Below, in pieces: positions 37,794 through 45,740 of a stretch of DNA of 45,740 nucleotides. The notes under the pieces are model-generated. The model had not been told where the DNA came from and made no database searches. It saw nothing but the letters and a program-made list of their open reading frames with translations. The number at the start of each line of letters is the position of its first letter. The stretch's first letter is position 1. Location: NCBI GenBank assembly GCA_947629415.1, contig CANRDP010000011.1, positions 1 through 45,740 of the forward strand, read 5' to 3'. A program made the position numbers and the translations under genes. Origin of the DNA: an uncultured Bacilli bacterium. GTDB lineage: Bacteria; Bacillota_I; Bacilli_A; RFN20; CAG-449.

Positions 37794-37996
37794 AGAAATA
37801 CCCCCACAAAAATTATATAAATTCAATAATGGAAAAGCAATGTTTATTCCTTTTGTATTTTGCTTTACTTAGACATTCATTCGATTACTTTTTTATCGAT
37901 TATAGCAAAAACAGGAAAAAATAAATTTGATTTCTTGTAATTCTTTACCAATTTTTTTATAGTAACAAATAGGATAAAAAGAGGAGGAGAAGATTT

Positions 37997-40900
37997 ATGA
38001 TTGAAATAAAACATGTTACAAAAATTTACTCTTCAAAAGGGGGGGTTCAAACTCGCGCACTTGATGATGTTTCAATAACTTTCGGTGAAACGGGACTTGT
38101 TTTCTTTTTGGGAAAATCCGGTTCAGGAAAATCTACTCTTCTAAACATAAGTGGTGGTCTTGATGAGCCCACTTCTGGTGAGGTTATCGTAAAAGGAAAA
38201 TCATCCAAAAACTTTTCGGGTTCGGATTTTGACAGCTACCGCAACACTTTTGTCGGTTTTATCTTCCAGGAATACAATATTCTTGACGAATTTAATGTCG
38301 AAGACAACATAGCTCTTGCTCTCGAACTTCAAGGAAAGCCAAAAGATAAAGAAAAAATAAAATCTCTTTTGAAGGAAGTTGATCTTGCCGATTATGCAAA
38401 AAGAAAACCGAATACTTTATCGGGTGGGCAAAAACAACGTATAGCCATTGCTCGTGCTCTTATTAAAGATCCACAAATCATCATGGCCGATGAGCCAACG
38501 GGTGCACTTGATTCGGCAACGGGAAAACAAGTATTTGATACCTTAAAAAAGCTTTCAGAAAGTAGACTTGTAATTGTCGTTTCTCATGATAGAGAATTTG
38601 CTGAAACTTATGGCGACCGAATCGTCGAACTTGAAGACGGAAAAATAATTTCCGATGTAATTAAACATGCCGTACCTCCAAAAAATATTGATGATAATAT
38701 GTCTATTTTAAATGACGATACGATGATGATTAAAAACGGTTCTCATCTTTCCGATAAAAATGTAAAGGATATAAAGAAATTTTTATCGGACACAGAAGGA
38801 GATATTATCATCACCCGTGGTTCAAAACAGATTGCCCTTTTTAAAAAAGCAAACAGAATAACAGAAGATGGTGCCTCCGAAGCCTTTTTTAATGCGAAAG
38901 ATAATGAAGTTAAAACAAGAGAATATACCGCAGAAGAATCTCAATTTATCCGCTCTCGCCTTCCTATCCGTAAAGCGATAAAAATAGGTTCTTCGGGGCT
39001 TAAATTAAAACCTTTAAGACTATTTTTTACCATCTTTTTGTCCTTTGTGGCTTTTACTCTTTTTGGACTGTTTTCTACTCTTATGACCTATAGTCCGCGC
39101 GAAGTTGCGGCCAGTACATTCGTTGAGAGTGGTGAAAACTTTATAAGCGTGGGAAAAGAATATCAAGTCCGCTCGGTAAATTCTTCCGGATCCATTTTGG
39201 GCCAATATAGTAAGACTGCCCGTTTTAGTGAAGAAGATGTCGATGAATTTGCTGAAAAATTCGGAAATCAAACTTTCGGTACGTATCAAATAAATGATAT
39301 TAATATTGGTAACTTTAACAAACAAGTTAATTCTGCTTATTATAAAAAATATTTTCATCATTTTACCGAAGTAAAAAATGGTACACATTCCATTCAAATG
39401 GCAAGGGGAACTTATCCCAATGCCACAAATGAAATTGCCATAAGTACTTTTATGCTTGATGTTTTAAAACAAACCGGAATTATCCTTTATAACGAAGATG
39501 GCAATAAAATTGACGCAGAAGGTAATATTTCTGCCACCGACGTAACACTTGATATCGACGAGTTCAACATTTTGGGAAAATATCTGTTACTCAATCTCAA
39601 AGATTCTTTGGGAAACGGAACAAAAACTTTTAAAATCGTGGGTATTTTCGATTCCGGTGAAGTTCCCGAAAATTATCAGGAACTCAAAGAAGAAAATAAC
39701 GGGGAAAATCAAGATTATATACTTCAATATCAATTTGAAAATTGGTATGATTCTTCGCTTGCTTCACTAGCTATAGTTAATGACGATTTCTTTGAAAAAT
39801 ACGGTATTATTTATACTACCGGATTTACATGGGTATATGAGTTTGATTTTTTGGAAAGCAATAGCGAAATCAACTTTACTTTTGGTGATGATAGTGGCCT
39901 TACTTCTTTCTATGGTGCAAAGGTGTACGATTCTAAGGCATATTTCATTCCCGAGTTTATCGGAGCAAAAAAAGATACACTTGATGCAAAAGAAGTAATT
40001 GTTCCTGCTTCAAAAATAAGTGAAATAATGGAACGAAAAGCTATAGCGGAACAGAATAAATTACTAAGTGATGGTCAATCCTTGGGTGATACCGGTTCTG
40101 CTTTTGATGAATATGAAAAATATCGCACTGTTTTAAGTATAGCTAATGGTGAAAATTATTTTGATCCGGATACAGATACTCAAATAAAGCCTACCAAAGA
40201 CGAGATAACTACGGCAAGGGCAACACTTAAAGAAATGTTCCAAGAAGACTATCCTCAAGGTATGCCTATCCAACTTGCCGTAGGTGAAAGAAGTAGTGAA
40301 GAATATAAAATTGTAGGTTATTATTTTATTGGTGACAATGTAAATACCGTCGAAGGATTGTATGTTTCCTCGGATTTATATAATAAACTTTCTATACAAC
40401 AAAGCATGGCACCATCTCAAAGAGAAGAAACCAATTATGTTGAGCCAGAAGGAGCAAAATACAACAATATTTTTGTTTCTTACGATGGCACGAAGACAAG
40501 TTTTTACAAACTTTATGATATTTGCGGAATAGAACATATGAATATAGAAACGGATGTGTTCTATACGATAACTTCACCTCTGTACGAATCGATAGAAAGT
40601 GTGAATAATATCGCCGCAATGCTTTCAGCTGTATTTCTTTGGGTAGGTATTGTATTTGCTATCTTTGCGGCATTGCTTCTTTTCAATTTTATTTCTATGT
40701 CCATATCCAATAAACGTAAAGAAATCGGTATTCTAAGAGCTGTTGGTGCAAGAGGTACCGATGTATTTAAAATTTTCTTTGCCGAATCGGGAATAATCGT
40801 GGGTATTTGTCTTATCCTTTCGTTAATAGGTACTGCGGTTTTATGTTCGGTTTTAAACGGCATATTGCGAAATTCCGTGGGTCTTATTGTTACTATATTC

Positions 40901-41026
40901 GTATTCGGAGTACCTTCCATTTTGCTCATGATCGTTCTTTCTTTGGTTGTAGCTTTTATATCCACTTTCCTACCTGTTTATTTCGCAGCAAAGAAAAAAC
41001 CTGTTGATTCCATACGTGCATTATAA
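37997..41026 (+). CDS. fused ABC transporter ATPase and FtsX-type permease
   Basis: A 1009-residue single-chain half transporter of the MacB/FtsX class. The ATPase (1-~225) has Walker A GKSGSGKST at 39-47, signature LSGGQKQR at ~141 and IIMADEPTGALD. A linker follows, then TM1 at ~343-365, a large outer domain (~370-860), and three C-terminal helices with the FtsX motif NKRKEIGILRAVGARGTDVF. Such proteins act as mechanotransmitters or move peptides, antibiotics or lipoproteins. The substrate is unknown. AGGAGGAG precedes the ATG. It stands alone, with no sensor kinase nearby, and ends facing the surface protein gene. Confidence 0.9.
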   Translation: MIEIKHVTKIYSSKGGVQTRALDDVSITFGETGLVFFLGKSGSGKSTLLNISGGLDEPTSGEVIVKGKSSKNFSGSDFDSYRNTFVGFIFQEYNILDEFNVEDNIALALELQGKPKDKEKIKSLLKEVDLADYAKRKPNTLSGGQKQRIAIARALIKDPQIIMADEPTGALDSATGKQVFDTLKKLSESRLVIVVSHDREFAETYGDRIVELEDGKIISDVIKHAVPPKNIDDNMSILNDDTMMIKNGSHLSDKNVKDIKKFLSDTEGDIIITRGSKQIALFKKANRITEDGASEAFFNAKDNEVKTREYTAEESQFIRSRLPIRKAIKIGSSGLKLKPLRLFFTIFLSFVAFTLFGLFSTLMTYSPREVAASTFVESGENFISVGKEYQVRSVNSSGSILGQYSKTARFSEEDVDEFAEKFGNQTFGTYQINDINIGNFNKQVNSAYYKKYFHHFTEVKNGTHSIQMARGTYPNATNEIAISTFMLDVLKQTGIILYNEDGNKIDAEGNISATDVTLDIDEFNILGKYLLLNLKDSLGNGTKTFKIVGIFDSGEVPENYQELKEENNGENQDYILQYQFENWYDSSLASLAIVNDDFFEKYGIIYTTGFTWVYEFDFLESNSEINFTFGDDSGLTSFYGAKVYDSKAYFIPEFIGAKKDTLDAKEVIVPASKISEIMERKAIAEQNKLLSDGQSLGDTGSAFDEYEKYRTVLSIANGENYFDPDTDTQIKPTKDEITTARATLKEMFQEDYPQGMPIQLAVGERSSEEYKIVGYYFIGDNVNTVEGLYVSSDLYNKLSIQQSMAPSQREETNYVEPEGAKYNNIFVSYDGTKTSFYKLYDICGIEHMNIETDVFYTITSPLYESIESVNNIAAMLSAVFLWVGIVFAIFAALLLFNFISMSISNKRKEIGILRAVGARGTDVFKIFFAESGIIVGICLILSLIGTAVLCSVLNGILRNSVGLIVTIFVFGVPSILLMIVLSLVVAFISTFLPVYFAAKKKPVDSIRAL

Positions 41027-41137
41027 TGAAACTTTAAAACAAGTTTCCGATTTTCTATTGTGCTGTACTTATTCTTATACAAATTCTTTTTCTCTTATTT
41101 TCTTATATAAATTCAGAATTACACACTCTTTAAGCAT

Positions 41138-42190
41138 TTAATTCATTCCCATTCCATAATCAAAATCATAGTTGAAGTTATTTTGTGTAGAAACATGATT
41201 GTTTAAACCTAAACCTTCCATAGTTTTAGCAAAGTCAATCTCATCACCTTTAAGTTCAACAAAAGATTTTTCATCCAAATATAGATTCCCTGCATCCAAC
41301 ATCTTTGTTGTAAAATTAAGTTGTTCCTGTGCTGATGTATTTGCAATTCCGCACAATAAGTCACTCTGAACATATTTTACTTCGCTTCCATTTGTTGCCT
41401 TGTATGTTGCAAAAACATGAAAGTCTTTGCTATTGTTAACCTTTGCAGCTTGACTAGAAACTACGCTAAAATCATAACCGGAAAGACCATGTTCTGCCAT
41501 CTTTTCAGCAAAAGCATCTGCCTTAATTAAATAACTTGCAGAATCATAATTTACCGCATCAAAAGTTTTAAACACATTCGCTAGACTATAATTTTTTGTG
41601 CTTATACAATCTGATATACTATTAACAGATTCATTATATGTAACCCTCAATTTTATAAGCTTATCTTTACTGCCCTCTTTACAATAACAATTAGCATATA
41701 ACTTGTTATTTTTAACATATGCACTAACAACTTTTTGTAATGGACGATTTGGAGTACATTCATTAAGATAAGCAGCAACTTTTGAGTAAGAGAACTCATT
41801 GCTTAAAGTATAAGTATAAACATCTGACCAGCTGGATGATGCATATTCTCCAGTTGAATCAATAGCTTTAACTTTAAATTCAGTTGTCGCAGTTGTAGGA
41901 ATATAATACAAATAATTTTGATCAACTGTTTGTTGTTCACCATTTATATCTGCAACATATGCAGTAGCGTTATCAACAACTTTCCAAAACCATTTATTTT
42001 CGTTTTCATTAAAGTGGACATCTCTAACAACTTCCAAAACCTTATCACGTTCTTTATTATTATTTTTTTGAGTAAAAATTTTTTGAGTAAAAAATTTATA
42101 ACCAATAAAAATTCCACCGGCAATAATGACTAAAGCAATCAAAGTGGTAATATTTTTTTTCACTTTACTTTTATCTTTTGCTATTTTCAT
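41138..42190 (-). CDS. membrane-anchored surface protein of unknown function
   Basis: A 350-residue protein: a short basic N-terminus, one membrane helix (~14-33) and an outer part with no cell-wall sorting signal, so the N-terminal helix anchors it. Residues ~55-125 (WKVVDNATAYVADINGEQQT, then TTEFKVKAIDSTGEYASSSW) resemble a fibronectin type III fold. The rest (130-350) was not recognised and is rich in Asn, Tyr and Ser. The start is ATG 42188-42190, with GGAGG 11 nt upstream. The sequence TQKIFTQK is a small internal duplication after the helix. The promoter has a G10 run in its spacer, which suggests switching on and off. Confidence 0.75.
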   Translation of the reverse strand: MKIAKDKSKVKKNITTLIALVIIAGGIFIGYKFFTQKIFTQKNNNKERDKVLEVVRDVHFNENENKWFWKVVDNATAYVADINGEQQTVDQNYLYYIPTTATTEFKVKAIDSTGEYASSSWSDVYTYTLSNEFSYSKVAAYLNECTPNRPLQKVVSAYVKNNKLYANCYCKEGSKDKLIKLRVTYNESVNSISDCISTKNYSLANVFKTFDAVNYDSASYLIKADAFAEKMAEHGLSGYDFSVVSSQAAKVNNSKDFHVFATYKATNGSEVKYVQSDLLCGIANTSAQEQLNFTTKMLDAGNLYLDEKSFVELKGDEIDFAKTMEGLGLNNHVSTQNNFNYDFDYGMGMN

Positions 42191-42222
42191 GTAATTAATC
42201 CTCCACAAATAATTTCGTAAAA

Positions 42223-42253
42223 ATTATACCCCCCCCCCGTTTTTATTTGTCAA
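42223..42253 (-). promoter_or_regulatory. promoter with poly-G spacer, predicted phase-variable
   Basis: On the minus strand TTGACA (42248-42253) and TATAAT (42223-42228) are both perfect consensus boxes. They are 19 bp apart, and ten of those bases (42229-42238) are an unbroken G run next to the -10. The best spacing is 17, so loss of two G would restore it. This is the layout of slipped-strand phase-variable promoters. Confidence 0.85.
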
Positions 42254-42448
42254 GAATCCTTCTTTGTTAAATCATTAAATTGTTAAATCATTCATGGAAA
42301 AATTCTTTCTCAAATGAATTTCAAATTTGAAACATTAAAACATTTACGCGTTTATTTCAAAAAATTATTATATATAATCAAAACTTCCTACTTCCACAAC
42401 TAATGAAAACTATGCATACAGAGATAAAATTAATGAATGTTTTGCTGC

Positions 42449-42534
42449 AAACTGCCTTAAAAAAGTTTTGTTTTTCATAAAAAAGTCGTTAGAAAAAGTT
42501 TCTATAATTTTCTTAAACTCGCTTGAAAAAGTTT
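42449..42534 (+). repeat. three 20-bp direct repeats, 33-bp period, upstream of the second ATPase
   Basis: AAACTCGCTTGAAAAAGTTT (42515-42534) recurs as near copies at 42482-42501 and 42449-42468, 17 of 20 bases each, with starts exactly 33 bp apart. Each unit has the arms AAACT and AGTTT. The last ends 14 bp before a TATAAT box (42549-42554). The remaining part of the 392-bp gap (42191-42582) holds the surface-protein promoter and otherwise A/T-rich DNA. Confidence 0.75.
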
Positions 42535-42582
42535 TTATCTTGCACTATTATAATACTTGAACAAAGCAAAAAGGGCGGTATT

Positions 42583-43902
42583 ATGTTAAAAAGAAAAATC
42601 GAAAACGTACTGAAAGAGTGGAAAAATACACCAAACAAAAGCCCACTCATTATTAAAGGGCAACGGCAATGCGGTAAGACCTTCTCGGTCAGGGCATTTG
42701 CAGAAGAAAATTACAAGCACGTCGTCTATCTGAACTTCCTCAAAAACCCCAACTATATTTCCATTTTCAATGGTTCACTGGAAGTAGACAACCTCATCAT
42801 CATGATGTCGGCGCTTCTCGGTAACGAAGCAATTTTCGTGCCACATGAAACGATCATTATTCTCGATGAAATTCAAGACTGCCCCGAGGCACGCACGGCA
42901 TTGAAGTTCTTCAAAGAAGACGGCAGATTTGATGTCATCGGTACAGGGTCACTACTTGGTGTAAAAGGATACGGAAAACAGCCGAAGTCCGTTCCTGTGG
43001 GTTCGGAGACGCTCATTGAAATGAAACCGCTCGACTTCGAGGAATTTTTGTGGGCAAACGGAATCGGCGAACAGATCATCAAAATATTAAAAAAATGTTT
43101 GGAGAACGCCACGCCCGTTCCCGAGGCTCTGCACAACAAAATGCAAGAACTGATGCTACAATATACGGTTGTCGGCGGAATGCCCGAAGTGGTACAGAAA
43201 TTCGTGGATACCAAACAAATGAACGCCGTTTTAACGCTTCAGAGAAACATTATCCATTCTTACGAAGACGACATGGTGAAGTACGCTGACGACAAGGATA
43301 AACCGCGAATCCGCGAATGCTTCCAATCCATTCCAAAGCAACTCAGCAAAGAGAATAAGAAGTTCCAATACTCTGTGGTGAAAAAGGGAGCGACTGCGGC
43401 AAAGTTTGTGGGTAGCTTGCAATGGATCGAGGACGCAGGGATCGTTTCACGATGCTATAATCTTGAACTTCCCGAACTCCCATTAGACGGGAATGCCATG
43501 CCGGACATTTTCAAAGTTTATATGAACGACACAGGACTGTTCGTGAGTATGCTTGAAGATGGTACACAGTACGACATTTTGCAAGGGAATCTGTACGGAT
43601 ATAAAGGAGCGATTTTTGAAAATCTAATTGCTGATATTTTCATAAAGATGGACAGAAAACTTTATTATTATCATAAAGATTCTGGGCTTGAAATCGATTT
43701 TGTAACACGCTACAAAGGTGGATGCTACCTCGTGGAAGTCAAAGCCACAACCGGCAACACCAAGAGCGCAAAAACTATTCTTTCTCATCCCGAAAAATAT
43801 CATGTCGCCGGTGTGATAAAACTCGGTCAGTATAATGTCGGGAAAGTAGATAATATCCTCACCATCCCGCTTTACCTCGGGTTTTTGCTGACGGAATATT
43901 GA
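42583..43902 (+). CDS. AAA_14/DUF4143 ATP-binding protein (copy 2)
   Basis: A 439-residue ATPase of the same broad family as 32809-34014 but only distantly alike. P-loop GQRQCGKT is at 26-33, Walker B IIILDEIQDC at ~90, and GTGSLLGVKGYG follows. The C-terminal DUF4143 part holds a nuclease-like core (GLEIDFVTRYKGGCYLVEVK; compare D-x-n-ExK). The start is ATG 42583 with AGGGCGG upstream; a longer frame exists but includes the promoter. G+C is visibly higher than in the neighbours and codon use differs, which suggests recent transfer. Its stop overlaps the next frame by 4 nt. Confidence 0.9.
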   Translation: MLKRKIENVLKEWKNTPNKSPLIIKGQRQCGKTFSVRAFAEENYKHVVYLNFLKNPNYISIFNGSLEVDNLIIMMSALLGNEAIFVPHETIIILDEIQDCPEARTALKFFKEDGRFDVIGTGSLLGVKGYGKQPKSVPVGSETLIEMKPLDFEEFLWANGIGEQIIKILKKCLENATPVPEALHNKMQELMLQYTVVGGMPEVVQKFVDTKQMNAVLTLQRNIIHSYEDDMVKYADDKDKPRIRECFQSIPKQLSKENKKFQYSVVKKGATAAKFVGSLQWIEDAGIVSRCYNLELPELPLDGNAMPDIFKVYMNDTGLFVSMLEDGTQYDILQGNLYGYKGAIFENLIADIFIKMDRKLYYYHKDSGLEIDFVTRYKGGCYLVEVKATTGNTKSAKTILSHPEKYHVAGVIKLGQYNVGKVDNILTIPLYLGFLLTEY

Positions 43903-44399
43903 GATTTTATTCATTTTGGAGATCAAAAAGAAAAGTAGAAAAAGAAAATAAATTGCAAGGAAAGAAAAATGAAAAATTCAAAGGGAGTTTTAACGATGGA
44001 GAGCATATCGTGCATCAATATGGTGATGTAAACTGGCTTCAAGCAGGAGTTGATGAATTGTTTGCTTTAGCATCAATAGCACTAGCTTATACAGGTATCG
44101 GACTAATAGAAGCCATCACTGTAGGGGGATTAGCAAGTGGAAGGGGTACTCAAAACTTTAAATCTATTGGGAAAAACCTTGATAATACAGGCAGGACAGG
44201 TGTTAAGGCAATTCTAACACCATTTGACAAATACGGAACAGGAGCAGGATATCAAAAAGTAATGAACTTATGGGGAAGTAGAGTTGCAGATTCTCTTGCA
44301 AAATCTATTTCTCAAAACTTTACAAAAAGTGCATTGATTATTTGGGGTATAACGATTTCATCATATGGTTTGAGTTATGCCTCAGTCAGGAAAAATTAA
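43899..44399 (+). CDS. hydrophobic-tail protein, possibly a C-terminal toxin fragment
   Basis: An open frame of 166 codons with no good start: only TTG at 43899 and no RBS, so the N-terminus may be lost. The first ~35 residues are basic and low in complexity. The rest has an Ala/Ile/Gly-rich stretch (LFALASIALAYTGIGLIEAI) and a second one (SALIIWGITISSYGLSYASV). No family was recognised. Two small genes follow on the same strand, one membrane and one DUF4275-like, which is how polymorphic-toxin tips are often followed by immunity genes. A toxin role is a guess from context. Confidence 0.4.
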   Translation: MRFYSFWRSKRKVEKENKLQGKKNEKFKGSFNDGEHIVHQYGDVNWLQAGVDELFALASIALAYTGIGLIEAITVGGLASGRGTQNFKSIGKNLDNTGRTGVKAILTPFDKYGTGAGYQKVMNLWGSRVADSLAKSISQNFTKSALIIWGITISSYGLSYASVRKN

Positions 44400-44422
44400 T
44401 TGGGGATTTTAGAGGCAAAATT

Positions 44423-44869
44423 ATGAAAGAATTGGCATATTTAGTTGTAATTATATGGTCACTTTTATTCTTAACATTTGTTATGTGTCTTGATGATCAA
44501 AGACCAGCATCAACAAAATTAAGATATAAATATCGAGTTAAAGATAATTCAATATTTAGAAAAATAATAAAGTTTAAAGATAAAAAATATTATCCTTGTA
44601 ATTATTTTAAAATTGTTCCCTTTTATGTGTTTTTGCTATTAGCTATTTTAAGTTTAATCTTATTATTTACTGATATAGTTTCTAATCATTTTATTACAAA
44701 TAATGTTCCTAAGGAAGTGTTTATAATTATAATGATATGCATTTCAGTGCTTAGTATATTGTATTTTCTTGTTATTACTATATGGTGGGAGATTGTTGAT
44801 TATCATGAATTTAAGTTCACCAAGCAAGAAAAAGAAGAGTTAAAAAAATTAAGAAAAAATAAAAAATAG
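44423..44869 (+). CDS. small membrane protein of unknown function
   Basis: A 148-residue protein with three hydrophobic segments, at about residues 3-21, 68-88 and 101-122, and charged ends. No family was recognised. The ATG at 44423-44425 has AGAGG 7 nt upstream; a longer frame from 44342 overlaps the previous gene and lacks an RBS. Located 23 bp after the possible toxin fragment, it could be its immunity protein, but only position suggests this. A 20-bp repeat starts 6 bp after its stop. Confidence 0.6.
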   Translation: MKELAYLVVIIWSLLFLTFVMCLDDQRPASTKLRYKYRVKDNSIFRKIIKFKDKKYYPCNYFKIVPFYVFLLLAILSLILLFTDIVSNHFITNNVPKEVFIIIMICISVLSILYFLVITIWWEIVDYHEFKFTKQEKEELKKLRKNKK

Positions 44870-44875
44870 TGAAAG

Positions 44876-44895
44876 ACTTTCACAAGCAAAATCAA
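44876..44895 (+). repeat. 20-bp intergenic repeat, copy 1
   Basis: ACTTTCACAAGCAAAATCAA, found again as an exact inverted copy at 45454-45473 and as a shorter near copy at 45375-45391. It also has a GTGAAAG-A-CTTTCAC hairpin at its left end. Confidence 0.75.
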
Positions 44896-44964
44896 TATTA
44901 ATTTAAGATAATCCATGATATATATGGATAAAATTGTTTGGTTATTGTTTATAGGAGGATTCAA

Positions 44965-45369
44965 ATGAACTTCATAATTAATAAAGAAAACTTTGTTGAA
45001 GAATTTCTTAAAAATTTTGTGCCATCTATTTCAATTAAAAAATTAAAAAAATTTAATTGCTATGCACCTAATTATGGATATCTATGGAATGTTTGCGAAC
45101 ATAACCTAGTTGAAAATTTAAAAGGAAAAGATGCAATGTTAGCATATGATAATATTGATAAGACAGGTGCAATAGAATTTCAATATGATAATGGTTTTAT
45201 GGGTGATAATATTTCAAAACCACTTTCAAGAGAAAATGATAATTCAATAAAAATTCAAAATAATGGTTTGATTGAATTTTATGTAATCGGATTAAATTTC
45301 TCATGGTGTTATATAGTAACACATGAACCTTATGATTGTGGCCCATATTTTATTATTAATAAAAAATAG
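44965..45369 (+). CDS. DUF4275-like small protein (possible immunity protein)
   Basis: A 134-residue cytosolic protein. YGYLWNVCEHNLVENLKGKD in the middle and WCYIVTHEPYDCGPYFI at the end recall DUF4275, a family of ~140-residue proteins often found singly or in arrays near polymorphic toxins. The match is from memory and by eye. AGGAGG stands 7 nt before ATG 44965. Repeats with the same ACTTTCACAA core lie on both sides, so it behaves like a cassette. The function is unproven. Confidence 0.6.
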   Translation: MNFIINKENFVEEFLKNFVPSISIKKLKKFNCYAPNYGYLWNVCEHNLVENLKGKDAMLAYDNIDKTGAIEFQYDNGFMGDNISKPLSRENDNSIKIQNNGLIEFYVIGLNFSWCYIVTHEPYDCGPYFIINKK

Positions 45370-45480
45370 CAAATACTTTCACAAACAAAATAATTTTATT
45401 AAAATTAACTCTATTAACAATTTTATTAATTAAAATAAAAATTAATTATGATGTTGATTTTGCTTGTGAAAGTAATTTGC
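45369..45480. repeat. inverted repeat pair between convergent genes
   Basis: The arms 45369-45391 and 45457-45480 match at 22 of 24 positions when inverted. The 65 bp between are almost pure A/T. The structure may end transcription from both sides, and the right arm contains the exact inverted copy of the 44876-44895 repeat. No gene is seen in this gap. Confidence 0.7.
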
Positions 45481-45483
45481 TAA

Positions 45484-45740
45484 TTATATTAATATTTCAT
45501 TAAATTTTTTAATTATTTTTTTCCAATCTATACTGAACCACAACATTTTTTGATCATTAAAATAAATTTCATTTGTATTTTCATTTATTAAATAATAAAC
45601 AATAAATGTATCTACACCATTAAAAAATAATAAATCTTCTTTATTAAACTGTTCATTAGTACCTGCAACAACAATTAATGTTTTTTTCTTAGAAAAATTA
45701 TTATTTGTATTTTCATTAAATACATCAAGTAAAGATTTAA
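45484..45740 (-). CDS. hypothetical protein, C-terminal 85 codons
   Basis: The minus strand is open from the window edge to TAA at 45484-45486. The peptide reads LIVVAGTNEQFNKEDLLFFN, then GVDTFIVYYLI, ending in IDWKKIIKKFNEILI. It is hydrophilic with alternating strands, and A/T-rich like its neighbours. No family was recognised. It faces the DUF4275-like gene and may belong to the same accessory cluster. The start lies outside the window. Confidence 0.6.
   Translation of the reverse strand, partial: KSLLDVFNENTNNNFSKKKTLIVVAGTNEQFNKEDLLFFNGVDTFIVYYLINENTNEIYFNDQKMLWFSIDWKKIIKKFNEILI

Noticed and set aside
39020-39397. Open frame of 125 codons antisense to the ABC transporter gene
   Set aside because: It lies wholly inside a well-supported gene and has no RBS or protein-like features.
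42449-42534. Three repeats with regular spacing, as in a small CRISPR array
   Set aside because: Repeats are 20 bp with only 13 bp between, vary in sequence, lie at a promoter, and no cas gene is present.

Overview
The window is low-G+C DNA with A/T-rich codon use, strong AGGAGG-type ribosome binding sites, sigma-A-type promoters and sporulation genes (spoIIE, yabP, yabQ). This points to a Bacillota (Firmicutes) chromosome, perhaps Erysipelotrichia-like; the class is an inference and no rRNA or tRNA gene is present to settle it. I see no CRISPR array and no intact insertion sequence.

Left part (1-8900): the end of a MORN-repeat protein; a low-molecular-weight tyrosine phosphatase whose 5' end is repeated about 780 bp away, with a decayed integrase element between the copies; a BusR-like GntR/RCK_C regulator with a coiled-coil partner; superoxide reductase; an iron alcohol dehydrogenase; mscL; a DUF3810 membrane metalloprotein; an AEC transporter; a small orphan locus; and a ZIP metal transporter. 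8900-13150 holds a Clp-type double AAA+ ATPase without a middle domain, and a two-gene operon of an ECF sigma factor and a membrane-anchored serpin.

Core part (13300-27700): lysS, a small unknown gene, dusB, ftsH, tilS, spoIIE, divIC, yabQ, yabP, rqcP, mfd and pth, all on the minus strand. This is the conserved Firmicute pth-to-lysS block in its ancestral order, but hprT, spoVT and several other members known from Bacillus are missing. It links tRNA and ribosome quality control, transcription-coupled repair, division, spore formation and membrane proteolysis. ftsH carries a CIRCE operator, so HrcA heat-shock control is likely. After this come a DUF1540 protein, an in-frame fusion of a DUF368/PopT-type lipid carrier translocase with an RsuA-type pseudouridine synthase, and pyruvate phosphate dikinase.

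Right part (32700-45740) is accessory: two AAA_14/DUF4143 ATPases, each with an unusual repeat array at its promoter; a lipoprotein 5'-nucleotidase; a GT-C-type membrane glycosyltransferase; a large fused ABC/FtsX transporter; a membrane-anchored surface protein whose promoter has a run of ten G between the -35 and -10 boxes (predicted phase variation); and a run of small genes with a shared intergenic repeat that looks like the end of a toxin/immunity region.

Best candidates for new biology: the ECF sigma/membrane serpin operon, the poly-G promoter, the PopT-RsuA fusion, the ATPase repeat arrays, and the integrase relic that split a phosphatase from its ancestral operon.
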